Origin: Streptomyces sp. TLI_146 | Lineage (GTDB): Bacteria; Actinomycetota; Actinomycetes; Streptomycetales; Streptomycetaceae | Assembly: GCF_002846415.1 (NCBI RefSeq) | Contig: NZ_PJMX01000001.1 | Location: 1,302,001-1,366,000, forward strand | Reading direction: 5' to 3' | Length of the DNA: 64,000 bases | Shown here: positions 8,426-16,024 of the stretch, in pieces | Position numbering within the stretch: position 1 is the first letter of the stretch | How the letters are laid out: every line of letters begins with the position of its first letter | Made by a program: the position numbers and the translations under genes | The notes under the pieces: model-generated | Databases searched by the model: none | What the model saw: the letters and a program-made list of their open reading frames with translations, nothing else | What the model was told of the DNA's origin: nothing

Positions 8426-8845
8426 ATGACGGTTGTCCCGGCACAACAAGGCGGCAGCGGCGGGACCAGTGGTCTCTACGACGTCCTGGAGCTGGTGCTC
8501 GACCGAGGGCTCGTGATCGACGCGTTCGTGCGCGTCTCCCTCGTCGGCATCGAGATCCTCAAGATCGACGTACGGGTGGTCGTCGCGAGCGTCGACACCT
8601 ATCTGCGCTTCGCGGAGGCGTGCAACCGGCTCGACCTGGAGGCCGGCCCGCGCAAGAGCCCCGGACTGCCCGACCTGGTCGGGGAGATCACCGAGTCCGG
8701 TGCGCGCGGCAAGTCCAAGGGCGCGCTCTCGGGCGCCGCCCAGACCATCTCCGACGCCTTCCAGCAGGCCCGCGACGAAGCCGAACCCGAGCAGCGCCCG
8801 CGCACCCGGCGGACCGCCGCGCGCCGGAAGGAGGAGCAGGAATGA
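8426..8845 (+). CDS. gvpA: Gas vesicle major structural protein GvpA-type
   Basis: A 139-residue protein. Residues 16-70 hold the amphipathic shell-forming core of the GvpA family: LYDVLELVLDRGLVIDAFV, SLVGIEILKIDVRVV and ASVDTYLRFAEACNRLDLE (helix-strand-strand-helix). The family usually has 70-85 residues. Here a hydrophilic, finally Lys/Arg-rich tail of about 65 residues follows, as is typical of streptomycete copies. AGAAGGAGGG upstream is a strong ribosome site. It ends in an ATGA overlap with gvpF, so translation is coupled. A second GvpA-like protein (gvpJ) lies further down the operon. Confidence 0.9.
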   Translation: MTVVPAQQGGSGGTSGLYDVLELVLDRGLVIDAFVRVSLVGIEILKIDVRVVVASVDTYLRFAEACNRLDLEAGPRKSPGLPDLVGEITESGARGKSKGALSGAAQTISDAFQQARDEAEPEQRPRTRRTAARRKEEQE

Positions 8846-9558
8846 CCACGTACGTCTACGGGATCGCGCACCGCACGCACGCGCGCCTGCCCGAGGAGAT
8901 GGGCGGCGTCGGCGATCCGCCGCGCCCGGTGCGGACCGTCGTCCAGGGCGATCTGGTGGCGCTGGTCAGCGACGCACCCGAGGACCTGCGGCCCAAGCGG
9001 CGGGATCTGCTGGCCCATCAGAGCGTGCTCGCCGAGGCGGGCGCGGGCGGCGCGGTGCTGCCGATGCGGTTCGGCGGTGTCTCGCCCGACGACGAGGCCG
9101 TGAAGGCCGCGCTCGCCGAGCACGGCGAGCGGTATCTGGAGCGCCTCGAAGCCCTGGAGGGCAAGGTCGAGTACAACATCAAGGCCGCCCACGACGAGGA
9201 GGCCGTGCTGCACCAAGTGCTCGCGGAGAGCCCCGAGTTGCGCGCCCTGAGCGAGGCCAACCGGAAGGCGGGCGGCGGCACCTACGAGCAGAAGCTGCGC
9301 CTGGGCGAGCGGATCGCCGTCGCGGTCCAGCAGCGCGAGGCGCGCGACGCGGTGCTGATCCAGCGGGCCCTGGAGGGCGCCGCCGAGGAGGAGCGGCCCG
9401 GGCCGCAGTCCACCGGCTGGCTGGCCAACCTCTCGTTCCTGGTGGCGCGCGAGCGCGCCGACGAGTTCGTGGCGTCGGTGGAGACCCTGCGCAAGGAGGC
9501 GCCGCACCTCATCGTCCAGGTGCACGGCCCGCTGCCCCCGTACAGCTTCACGGACTGA
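8842..9558 (+). CDS. gvpF: Gas vesicle protein GvpF (GvpL/GvpF family)
   Basis: A 238-residue protein. It starts TTYVYGIAHRTH, the typical first strand of GvpL/GvpF proteins, and ends HGPLPPYSFTD, the family's hallmark C terminus. The middle has VLPMRFGGV, the coiled region KVEYNIKAAHDEEAV and WLANLSFLVARERADEF. GvpF is a minor shell-associated protein that contacts GvpA during assembly. The start ATG overlaps the gvpA stop by 4 bp. A paralogue, gvpL, lies downstream. Confidence 0.9.
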   Translation: MTTYVYGIAHRTHARLPEEMGGVGDPPRPVRTVVQGDLVALVSDAPEDLRPKRRDLLAHQSVLAEAGAGGAVLPMRFGGVSPDDEAVKAALAEHGERYLERLEALEGKVEYNIKAAHDEEAVLHQVLAESPELRALSEANRKAGGGTYEQKLRLGERIAVAVQQREARDAVLIQRALEGAAEEERPGPQSTGWLANLSFLVARERADEFVASVETLRKEAPHLIVQVHGPLPPYSFTD

Positions 9559-9585
9559 CGCGCCCGACCCGACGGGAGGCTCCGC

Positions 9586-9822
9586 GTGGGCCTGCTCAAA
9601 GAACTGCTGCTGCTCCCCGCGGCCCCTGTGCGCGGCACCTTCTGGGTGCTGGAGCAGGTGGTCGCGCAGGCGGAGCAGCAGTACTACGACCCCTCGGCCA
9701 TACGTGACGAACTCGCCCTGCTGGAAGAGAAGTTGATGGCGGGCGAGATCGACGAGGCCGAGTTCGACCGCCGCGAGGACGAGCTCCTCGACCGGCTGGA
9801 GAACAGGAATCCGTCACGATGA
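9586..9822 (+). CDS. gvpG: Gas vesicle protein GvpG
   Basis: A 78-residue protein from GTG at 9586. It opens GLLKELLLLPAAPVRGTFWV, the GvpG signature, and the rest is an acidic coiled coil (LALLEEKLMAGEIDEAEFD, then EDELLDRLE). GvpG is an accessory protein required for vesicle assembly. It overlaps the next gene by 4 bp (ATGA). Confidence 0.88.
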   Translation: MGLLKELLLLPAAPVRGTFWVLEQVVAQAEQQYYDPSAIRDELALLEEKLMAGEIDEAEFDRREDELLDRLENRNPSR

Positions 9823-10379
9823 ACAACCGGCTGGCAATAGGGCTCGCGGTAGGCGCGGGCTATGTGCTCGGTCGCACCAAGAAGGCCAAGCTCGCGTTCG
9901 GCATCGGCACCATGGTGCTCGGCAAGCGGCTCAAGCTCAGCCCCGGGGCGCTCGCGGAGTTCGCCGCCGGGCAGCTGGAGAGCAACCCGCAGTTCAAGGA
10001 GATCGGCGACCAGCTGCGCGAGGACCTGCGCGGGGTGGGCAGGGCGGCGACCGGCGCCCTGGTCAACCGGCAGCTCGAAGGCCTCGCGGACCGACTGCAC
10101 GACCGCACCCTCGATGTGCAGGACCGTATCGCCGGGGTGGTGCCGGACGGCGGGGAGGAAGCGGCCGAGAAGGCCACCGCACCCGCCAGGAAGACGGCCG
10201 ACCGGGCGAAGCGGTCCGCGCCCGCGAAGAAGGCGGAGTCGGCGAAGGAGTCGGCGAAGAAGTCCGAGCCGGTACGCCGTGCCGTCACCGCGAAGAAGAC
10301 CGCGGCGCGCCGGGCGACGGGCACCCGTGGCCGCTCCTCGGAGCGCGCCGAGGCGAAGGGGGGCCGGTCCCGTGACTGA
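9819..10379 (+). CDS. gvpY: Gas vesicle cluster protein GvpY-like
   Basis: A 186-residue basic protein. The N terminus has a short Gly/Ala-rich hydrophobic stretch (LAIGLAVGAGYVLGRTKKAK) that could be membrane- or shell-associated. A helical domain follows (residues 40-110), then a long Ala/Lys/Glu low-complexity tail (repeated AKK, SAK units) that resembles histone-like DNA- or polyanion-binding tails. It occupies the position named gvpY in the S. coelicolor cluster; its role there is not established. It overlaps gvpG by 4 bp and gvpZ by 8 bp. Confidence 0.7.
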   Translation: MNNRLAIGLAVGAGYVLGRTKKAKLAFGIGTMVLGKRLKLSPGALAEFAAGQLESNPQFKEIGDQLREDLRGVGRAATGALVNRQLEGLADRLHDRTLDVQDRIAGVVPDGGEEAAEKATAPARKTADRAKRSAPAKKAESAKESAKKSEPVRRAVTAKKTAARRATGTRGRSSERAEAKGGRSRD

Positions 10380-11481
10380 GACGAAGCAGACCGCGTCGAA
10401 AGGGGCGACCGGGCTGGTCGACAGCGCCGTCACGGACCGCCTCAAGTCCGAGCTCCAGGCCCTCGCGCTCGCCCAGCTGGAGCGGGCACTGGCCGGGATC
10501 GGGCGCAAACTCGGTGAGTCCACGGTGAAGTTGAACGACATCGCCGAGGGGCGCAGCCCCGGTTTCGCCTCGCTGGCGCTGAAGGGCGGCCGCAAACTCA
10601 CCGAGGGCAAGGGGCCGGTCCGTACCGCCCTGGAGCTCGGGGCCGGCCACCTCAAGGAGAACGTCACCGACGCGTTCAAGAACCTCGGCGGCAAGAAGCC
10701 CGGCAAGGGCGGCGGCGGCCGCAAGCCGACGGTCATCATGGAGTCGGTGGACGTCGGCGTACCGGTCCGCGAGGCGTACGACCAGTGGACCCAGTACCAG
10801 GAGTTCTCCCATTTCACCAAGGGTGTCCGCAGCGCGAACAGCGCCGACGACACCAGCTCCGACTGGAAGCTGAAGGTCTTCTGGTCCAGCCGCAGCTGGA
10901 AGGCGCACACCACCGAACAGGTCCCCGACGCACGCATCGCATGGACCTCGGAGGGCGCCAAGGGCACCACCAAGGGCGTGGTGACGTTCCACCCGCTGGG
11001 CGAGTCCCTCACCCGGGTGCTGCTGGTCATCGAGTACTACCCGAAGGGCCTGTTCGAGCGGACCGGCAACCTCTGGCGGGCCCAGGGCCGCCGGGCCCGG
11101 CTCGACCTGAAGAACTTCGCCCGGCACATCGCCCTGCGCGGCGAGGCCCCGGACGGCTGGCGCGGCGAGATCCGCGACGGCGAGGTCGTCCTGAGCCACG
11201 AGGACGCGCTGGCGCACGAGGAGAAGACGCGCGACGAGGACGCCTACGACGAGGTCCGGGGGGACGAGGAGCCTTTCGAGGGCGAGTACGAGGAGGAGCC
11301 GGAGGGGGACGAGGAAATTCCCGAGAACACCGAGAACTCCGAGGACATCGAGGACACCGAGGACCCCGAAGCCGTCGAATACGGCGACGAATGGGAAGAC
11401 GCCGAAGAGGACGCGGCAGAAGAACCCGAGCCCGAGGAATCCGGGCGCCGGTACGCCAAGTCCGGTTCGCGGAGGCGCTGA
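10372..11481 (+). CDS. gvpZ: Gas vesicle cluster protein GvpZ-like, SRPBCC (START-like) domain
   Basis: A 369-residue protein from GTG at 10372. Residues about 1-115 are a helical region similar in flavour to GvpY. Residues about 122-270 form an SRPBCC/polyketide-cyclase-like fold: VIMESVDVGVPVREAYDQW, FSHFTKGV, VTFHPLGESLTRVLLVIEY and the final NLWRAQGRRARLDLKNFARH helix. The last 90 residues are an extremely acidic tail of Glu/Asp repeats (for example EENPENTEN-like segments) ending in a short basic patch. The acidic tail contrasts with the basic tail of GvpY next to it, so charge pairing between the two is conceivable (inference). It overlaps both neighbours. Confidence 0.72.
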   Translation: MTETKQTASKGATGLVDSAVTDRLKSELQALALAQLERALAGIGRKLGESTVKLNDIAEGRSPGFASLALKGGRKLTEGKGPVRTALELGAGHLKENVTDAFKNLGGKKPGKGGGGRKPTVIMESVDVGVPVREAYDQWTQYQEFSHFTKGVRSANSADDTSSDWKLKVFWSSRSWKAHTTEQVPDARIAWTSEGAKGTTKGVVTFHPLGESLTRVLLVIEYYPKGLFERTGNLWRAQGRRARLDLKNFARHIALRGEAPDGWRGEIRDGEVVLSHEDALAHEEKTRDEDAYDEVRGDEEPFEGEYEEEPEGDEEIPENTENSEDIEDTEDPEAVEYGDEWEDAEEDAAEEPEPEESGRRYAKSGSRRR

Positions 11482-11834
11482 TGACGGTCCCGGGACGGCT
11501 CTCCGATCCGTATGCGTCGGACGGCGGCAGCGCGAATCTCGCCGACATTCTCGAACGCGTCCTCGACAAGGGAATCGTCATCGCCGGGGACATTCGTATC
11601 AATCTCCTCGACATCGAACTCCTCACCATCAAACTCCGCCTCATCGTCGCCTCCTTGGACAAGGCGAAGGAAATGGGTATCGACTGGTGGGAGGACGACC
11701 CCGCGCTCTCCGGCGCCGCCCGCCGCCGTGAACTCTCCCGGGAGAACGAGCGATTGCAGGCCCGCATCGCCGAACTGGAGAGCCACAACGGAGATTCCCG
11801 GGACGCGCACGCGGAGGTGGTACGCGATGAATGA
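11481..11834 (+). CDS. gvpJ: Gas vesicle protein GvpJ-like (GvpA family)
   Basis: A 117-residue protein. Residues 18-65 have the GvpA fold core: NLADILERVLDKGIVIAGD, INLLDIELLTIKLRLIVAS. A WWEDDPAL patch follows, then a coiled coil (LSRENERLQARIAELESHN). Minor GvpA-like proteins (GvpJ/M/S) are thought to nucleate or cap the shell. Its start overlaps the gvpZ stop (TGATG). Codon use here includes more ATT/AAC than in neighbouring genes. Confidence 0.85.
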   Translation: MTVPGRLSDPYASDGGSANLADILERVLDKGIVIAGDIRINLLDIELLTIKLRLIVASLDKAKEMGIDWWEDDPALSGAARRRELSRENERLQARIAELESHNGDSRDAHAEVVRDE

Positions 11835-12627
11835 GGCACTGTGGTACGTCTACGCGGTCGTGCGGCCCTTCGAGGGGGCGCCGCCCGACGGCGTGCGCGG
11901 CCTGGACGGCGAGCCGCCGAGGCTGATCGTCCACCGGGGGCTGTGCGCGGCGGCGAGCCCGGTGCCCGCCGCGGACTTCGACGCCGCCCCGCTCCGCGCC
12001 CATCTGGAGGATCTGGACTGGCTCGCCGCCACCGCCCGCGCCCATCAGGCGGTGGTGGCCGCGCTCTCCTCGGTGACCTGCGCGATTCCGCTGCGGCTCG
12101 CCACGGTGTGCCGGGACACGAGCGGGGTGCGCCGGCTGCTCGACTCCGGGCGCGCCCGTTTCGTACCGGCTCTGGAGCGGCTGGACGGGCGGGTCGAATG
12201 GGGCGTCAAGGTGTACGCGGAGGGCGCGGCGCCCGAGGCCACGGCGGCGCCGGAGGCGAAGCCCGCGAGCGGACGGGAGTATCTGCGCCGCAGGCTGGGG
12301 CAGCGCCAGGCGCGGGAGGACACCTGGCGGCAGGCGGGCGCCCTCTCCCGCAGTCTGCGCCGGACGCTGTCCGGGCACGCCGAGGCGGAGCGGCTGCACC
12401 GGCCGCAGAGCGCCCGGGTCTGCGGGCAGCCGGGCGAGAACGTGCTCAACGCCGCCTATCTGGTGCCGCGCGAGCGCAGCGCGGAGTTCGTCGCCCTCGC
12501 CGAGCGGCACGGGTCGCGGGTCGCGGGGGTGCGCGTCGAGGTGACCGGGCCGTGGGCCCCGTACTCCTTCGCGGGCGCCGTGGACGCGGACGGAGGAGGA
12601 GCCGATGGCCCCGATGGCAGCCTCTGA
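11827..12627 (+). CDS. gvpL: Gas vesicle protein GvpL (GvpL/GvpF family)
   Basis: A 266-residue paralogue of GvpF. It starts NEALWYVYAVVRPFEG and carries AIPLRLATVCRD, LERLDGRVEWGVKVYA, LNAAYLVPRERSAEFV and TGPWAPYSFAG, the last matching the family's 'GPwpPYsF' motif. An Ala/Pro/Glu insert splits the middle. It has a short acidic Gly-rich C terminus after the family motif. It overlaps gvpJ by 8 bp and gvpS by 23 bp, so translation is tightly coupled. Confidence 0.9.
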   Translation: MNEALWYVYAVVRPFEGAPPDGVRGLDGEPPRLIVHRGLCAAASPVPAADFDAAPLRAHLEDLDWLAATARAHQAVVAALSSVTCAIPLRLATVCRDTSGVRRLLDSGRARFVPALERLDGRVEWGVKVYAEGAAPEATAAPEAKPASGREYLRRRLGQRQAREDTWRQAGALSRSLRRTLSGHAEAERLHRPQSARVCGQPGENVLNAAYLVPRERSAEFVALAERHGSRVAGVRVEVTGPWAPYSFAGAVDADGGGADGPDGSL

Positions 12628-12910
12628 CCACGCGCTCGCCGAGCGGCAGGTGGCCCTCGTCGATCTGCTCGACCGGCTCCTCGCGGGCGGTGTGGTCCTC
12701 GCCGGTGACCTCACGTTGCGCATCGCGGACGTGGACCTGGTCCGGATCGACCTGAACGCGCTGGTCAGCTCGGTGAGCGCGGAGGTCCCCTCGCCGTTCG
12801 AGAGCGCGTATGAGGAAAGCGCGTATGAGGAAGCGGACGGGAGCGCGTACGCGAGCGACGGGCCCGGGCTGCCTACCGGCTCGTACGACCGCTTCGGGGA
12901 GGGCTCATGA
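12605..12910 (+). CDS. gvpS: Gas vesicle protein GvpS (GvpA-like)
   Basis: A 101-residue protein. Residues 15-60 have the GvpA-type core LVDLLDRLLAGGVVLAGDL, LRIADVDLVRIDLNALVS. The C-terminal acidic tail contains ESAYEESAYEEADGSAY; its DNA holds an exact tandem 15-bp duplication at 12803-12817 and 12818-12832. The ATG at 12605 has GGAGGAGGAGC upstream; a second ATG 9 bp on is an alternative. Third GvpA-like protein of the operon, probably a minor shell component. Confidence 0.82.
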   Translation: MAPMAASDHALAERQVALVDLLDRLLAGGVVLAGDLTLRIADVDLVRIDLNALVSSVSAEVPSPFESAYEESAYEEADGSAYASDGPGLPTGSYDRFGEGS

Positions 12911-13224
12911 GCGGGCGGCGGCGTGTGGAGCTGGACGCCGACACGGTGGAGCGCGATCTCGCCCGGCTGGTCCTGACCGTGGTGGAGCTGCTTCGCCAGC
13001 TGATGGAGCGTCAGGCCCTGCGCCGGGTCGAGACCGGTGAGCTCACGGGCGAGCAGGAGGAGCGGATCGGGCTCACGTTGATGCTTTTGGAGGACCGGAT
13101 GGGCGAGCTGAGGGCGAAGTTCGGGCTGCGCCCGGAGGATCTGAACATCGACCTCGGACCGCTGGGTCCGCTGCTGCCGGTGGAAGCCTCCGACGGCGGC
13201 CCCGACGGGGAGCGCGGACCATGA
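12907..13224 (+). CDS. gvpK: Gas vesicle protein GvpK
   Basis: A 105-residue protein of the GvpK family: VERDLARLVLTVVELLRQL, MERQALRRVETGELTGEQ, ERIGLTLMLLEDRMGELRA and FGLRPEDLNIDLGPLG are all family blocks. GvpK is a helical accessory protein needed for vesicle formation. It overlaps gvpS upstream and the cation-efflux gene downstream, both by ATGA. Confidence 0.9.
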   Translation: MSGRRRVELDADTVERDLARLVLTVVELLRQLMERQALRRVETGELTGEQEERIGLTLMLLEDRMGELRAKFGLRPEDLNIDLGPLGPLLPVEASDGGPDGERGP

Positions 13225-14192
13225 GCGGGAACACCGACGGCAAGGCGCCGGGGCGGACCGGGGGCAAGGACTCCGGCACCCGGCTCACGGTCTTCGTCGC
13301 GCTCGGCGCGAATCTGCTCATCGCCGTGGCGAAGGCGGTCGGCGGGGTCGTGGCCGGTTCGCCCGCGCTGCTCTCCGAAGCGGCCCACTCCGTCGCGGAC
13401 AGCGTCAACGAGGTGTTCCTGCTGGCCGCACTGCGCCGCAGCCGCCGCCCCCCGGACCGCCACCACCCCTTCGGCTACGGCAAGGAACGCTTCTTCTGGT
13501 CCCTGCTGGCGGCGGTCGGCATCTTCGTGATGGGCGGCTGCTTCTCCGTCTTCCAGGGCATCGAGGCACTGCGCTCGGGCGCGGACGAGTCGCACTCCGG
13601 ATACGTCGCCGGGCTCGTCGTCCTCGGCGTCGCCTTCCTCGCCGAGGGCGCGTCGCTGCTGCGGGCCCTGCACCAGGTGCGCGGGCAGCCGGGCGGCGGC
13701 ATCGGGCGCGATCCGGCACTGCGCACGGTGGTCGCGGAGGACGGGACGGCCGTCCTCGGCGTCACCCTGGCCATGGCCGGGATGGCACTGCATATGACGA
13801 CAGGTCAGGTGGTGTGGGAGGGCTCGGCCTCGCTGGGCATCGGGGCACTGCTCGGGTACGTGGCGTACCGGCTCGGCAAGGACGCCCGCGACCAGCTCAT
13901 CGGGGAGGCGGTCGACCCCGAGATGCGCGACCGCATCCGGGCGCTGCTGGACGCGCAGCCGGAGATCGACAGCGTGGAGGCCCTGCTCACCATGCGGCTC
14001 GGCACCGACTCCGCGCTGGTCGCGGCCCGTATCGACCTGGCGCCGGGGCTGGAGAGCGAGCGGATCGAGCTGGTCTGCGAACGCGTCAAGAACTCGGTGG
14101 CCAACATCTGGCCCGACGCCGACCAGGTGTTCCTGGACGTCACGGACGCGGAGACGGCGGGTGCCCGTGCCTCCGAGGGGAGAAAACCATGA
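13221..14192 (+). CDS. Cation diffusion facilitator (CDF) family metal transporter
   Basis: A 323-residue protein with six predicted membrane helices in the first 215 residues. The CDF signature SEAAHSVADSVNEVFLLAAL (metal-binding His and Asp in helix II) and HHPFGYGKERFFWSLLAAV are present; DGTAVLGVTLAMAG supplies a further acidic site in helix V. The cytosolic C-terminal domain ends IWPDADQVFLDVTDAE. The family exports Zn, Fe or Mn in exchange for protons; the metal is not predictable. It overlaps gvpK by 4 bp, so it is translated with the gas-vesicle operon, which is notable. Confidence 0.87.
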   Translation: MSGNTDGKAPGRTGGKDSGTRLTVFVALGANLLIAVAKAVGGVVAGSPALLSEAAHSVADSVNEVFLLAALRRSRRPPDRHHPFGYGKERFFWSLLAAVGIFVMGGCFSVFQGIEALRSGADESHSGYVAGLVVLGVAFLAEGASLLRALHQVRGQPGGGIGRDPALRTVVAEDGTAVLGVTLAMAGMALHMTTGQVVWEGSASLGIGALLGYVAYRLGKDARDQLIGEAVDPEMRDRIRALLDAQPEIDSVEALLTMRLGTDSALVAARIDLAPGLESERIELVCERVKNSVANIWPDADQVFLDVTDAETAGARASEGRKP

Positions 14193-14219
14193 ACGGATCT
14201 CCTTTACCGAGAATCATCC

Positions 14220-14259
14220 GCACCTTCCCCCGTCCAGAAGCACCTTCCCCTGTCCGGAA
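14220..14259 (+). repeat. Two tandem 20-bp direct repeats upstream of small hydrophobic gene
   Basis: GCACCTTCCCCCGTCCAGAA (14220-14239) and GCACCTTCCCCTGTCCGGAA (14240-14259) differ at two bases. They lie 57-96 bp before the ATG at 14316, in the likely promoter region, so they could be regulator sites or a neutral duplication. Confidence 0.75.
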
Positions 14260-14315
14260 TTCTCCGCGCATGACACGGCCCGGCAGGGGAACTCGGCTTT
14301 GTGGAGGTGCATAGC

Positions 14316-14486
14316 ATGGTTCCCCTGCTTGTTGTTCTACTGCTCGCGCTGCTTCTCTTCGGCGCCGGTTTCGCGCTCCAGGTTCTGTGGTGGGTCGCGC
14401 TGGTCGTCCTGGTCCTGTGGCTCGTGGGTTTCGTCGCACGTCCGGCCGCAAGTGGTGGCCGCCGGAGCCGCTGGTACCGGTGGTGA
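14316..14486 (+). CDS. Small hydrophobic membrane protein
   Basis: A 56-residue protein. Residues 2-36 are two nearly continuous hydrophobic helices (VPLLVVLLLALLLFGAGFAL, then LWWVALVVLVLWLVGFVAR), and the end is a basic SGGRRSRWYRW tail. This is the 'hydrophobic protein' often found with CsbD-type stress genes in Streptomyces. The start at 14316 is set by GTGGAGGTG 9 bp upstream; the track of open frame extends 15 bp further but without a ribosome site. It is followed by a CsbD gene. Confidence 0.75.
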   Translation: MVPLLVVLLLALLLFGAGFALQVLWWVALVVLVLWLVGFVARPAASGGRRSRWYRW

Positions 14487-14570
14487 CCGCGATACCCGAG
14501 GAATTCCCGGCGGGTACGCGACAGACGTTTGCGGATCCACTGAACGGTCAGACTCGGAGGTGACCACCGA

Positions 14571-14774
14571 ATGCGAAAAGATCGGGGTGTGATTACCGTG
14601 ACCGCGAAGAACGAGAAGGCCAAGGCGAAGGCCGAGCAGGCCAAGGGAAAGGCCAAGGAGGCCGCGGCCCGCGCGGTGGGCAATGAGAGCAAGACCGCCG
14701 AGGGCCGCGCCGAGAAGGCGAAGGGCGACCTCCGCCAGGCCAAGGAGAAGACCAAGGACGCGTTCCGCAAGTAG
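14571..14774 (+). CDS. CsbD family stress protein
   Basis: A 67-residue, highly charged helical protein. EKAKAKAEQAKGKAKEAAAR and TAEGRAEKAKGDLRQAKEKT match the CsbD family, which is induced in general stress response (SigB regulon in Bacillus). Family members usually start near the VTAKNEK residues; the ATG at 14571 is preferred because GGAGGTGA lies just before it. A strong hairpin terminator follows at 14792. Confidence 0.85.
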   Translation: MRKDRGVITVTAKNEKAKAKAEQAKGKAKEAAARAVGNESKTAEGRAEKAKGDLRQAKEKTKDAFRK

Positions 14775-14791
14775 CGCGGTTCACCGCGCTG

Positions 14792-14824
14792 CGGGGCCCG
14801 GCGGAGTCTCTCCGCCGGGCCCCG
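14792..14824 (+). terminator. Rho-independent terminator after csbD-like gene
   Basis: A perfect 15-bp GC-rich stem (CGGGGCCCGGCGGAG, 14792-14806; complement 14810-14824) with a TCT loop, followed by TTT. It lies 18 bp after the stop. Confidence 0.85.
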
Positions 14825-14922
14825 TTTCCGCAAGTCGTCACGGAGCGCAGCAATACGGCTCGCGCAGGTCCCCGGACCCCGTCAGGATGGGTGGGCCGGG
14901 GCCCGCCCATGTGCAGGAGGAC

Positions 14923-15183
14923 ATGATGCTGCTGCCCGACAAACACACCCTCGAACGGCTGCTCTCGCACTACCGGGCGCACGAACGCGCGGTCCTGGCA
15001 CAGCCCCATGAGCCCGCACTGCGCCGACGCTTCGAGGACACCGCGTACACGCTCTGCGTGCTCATGGGCGAGCGCACCGCGCGCGAGGCGGTGCACGCCG
15101 CCGAGCGCTACCTCGCCCGCACCCGCCCGGCGGCCCGCCCTCCCCTCGCCCCGGCCGCTCCCCCGACGTCGCCGACCAGCTAG
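14923..15183 (+). CDS. DUF5133 domain protein
   Basis: An 86-residue protein. LLPDKHTLERLLSHYRAHE, LRRRFEDTAYTLCVLMGER and AREAVHAAERYLAR match DUF5133, a small streptomycete family of unknown function seen beside developmental or antibiotic-related genes. The end is a Pro/Ala/Thr tail. The start is set by AGGAGG at 14915-14920; ATG at 14926 is equally possible. Confidence 0.75.
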   Translation: MMLLPDKHTLERLLSHYRAHERAVLAQPHEPALRRRFEDTAYTLCVLMGERTAREAVHAAERYLARTRPAARPPLAPAAPPTSPTS

Positions 15184-15211
15184 CGAGCGTGTGGGACACC
15201 AGGAAATCCCA

Positions 15212-15236
15212 GGGTTCTTTCCCGGCAATATGGTAC
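15212..15236 (+). promoter_or_regulatory. Possible SigB-type promoter before a 22-codon ORF
   Basis: GGGT at 15212-15215, a 15-bp gap, then TGGTAC at 15231-15236 fits the GNNT-N14-16-GGGTAC pattern with one mismatch. The only candidate gene downstream is the 22-codon ORF at 15289. Confidence 0.3.
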
Positions 15237-15288
15237 GTTTCAAGGGTTCGTGTCTTTTCGGATTGAGGATGAAAGGGAGGTCGGGCTG

Positions 15289-15357
15289 ATGACCGCGTTC
15301 AAGGCCACTGCGAAGAGCAGCGCCCGGACCGCCCTCACGTCCCGGGCGACGGTCTGA
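15289..15357 (+). CDS. Possible 22-residue small protein
   Basis: ATG at 15289 opens a 22-codon frame reading MTAFKATAKSSARTALTSR and three more residues. AAAGGGAGG lies 8 bp before the ATG, a good ribosome site. The product would be basic and amphipathic. I do not recognise it. Ribosome site, possible promoter and isolation in a 260-bp gap are the only support. Confidence 0.35.
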   Translation: MTAFKATAKSSARTALTSRATV

Positions 15358-15442
15358 CCCAGTCACCCCGCCTCGCCGAGAGCGTGAGCTCGCGAGGTGT
15401 TCTCCCACACGAACCCACCATGAAACGGATCCTCATCCCGTC

Positions 15443-15958
15443 ATGCGTACACGCGACCCCTGGATCACCCGCGCCGAGACCGGCGCCGACGTCCCCGCCG
15501 TCCGTGCCGTCAACCTCGCGGCCTTCGGGACACCCCTGGAGGCGGACCTCGTCGACGCCCTGCGCGCCGACCCCGCGTGGATCGGCGGACTCTCCCTCGT
15601 CAGCACCGGCGAGGACGGCCGCCCCGTCGGCCACGCCCTGCTGACCCGCTGCCACATCGGCGACACCCCGGCCCTGTGTCTGGCTCCCGTCGCCGTACTG
15701 CCCGAGTACCAGCGCGGCGGGGCCGGTTCGGCCGCCGTCCGTGCCGCACTGGAGGCGGCCGCCGGCCTGGGCGAGCGCTTCGTGGTCGTCCTCGGACACC
15801 CCGCGTACTACCCGCGGTTCGGCTTCACCCGCGCCTCCGCACACGGCATCGGGCTGACCATCGACGTCCCGGACGAGGCCCTGATGGCCCTGGCCCTGGA
15901 CCCGGCCCACCCGCTGCCGAGCGGCACCGTCCGCTACGCGGCGCCCTTCGGTATCTAG
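15443..15958 (+). CDS. GNAT family N-acetyltransferase
   Basis: A 171-residue protein. Motif A for acetyl-CoA binding is APVAVLPEYQRGGAGSAAVR near residue 80; ERFVVVLGHPAYYPRFGF follows, which is typical of the YhbS-like subfamily. The N-terminal WITRAETGADVPAVRAVN is the first strand and helix. The substrate is unknown. It is convergent with the AI-2E exporter gene, with a shared hairpin between them. Confidence 0.87.
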   Translation: MRTRDPWITRAETGADVPAVRAVNLAAFGTPLEADLVDALRADPAWIGGLSLVSTGEDGRPVGHALLTRCHIGDTPALCLAPVAVLPEYQRGGAGSAAVRAALEAAAGLGERFVVVLGHPAYYPRFGFTRASAHGIGLTIDVPDEALMALALDPAHPLPSGTVRYAAPFGI

Positions 15959-15980
15959 CCGCACCCGCGGCACGGATCCT

Positions 15981-16024
15981 CGCGCCTGCCGTACGAGGGC
16001 GCTCACCCTCGTACGGCAGGCGCG
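15981..16024. terminator. Bidirectional terminator between convergent genes
   Basis: A perfect 19-bp inverted repeat, 15981-15999 with 16006-16024, and a 6-bp loop. It lies 22 bp after the GNAT stop and directly abuts the stop of the reverse-strand exporter gene. Confidence 0.85.
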
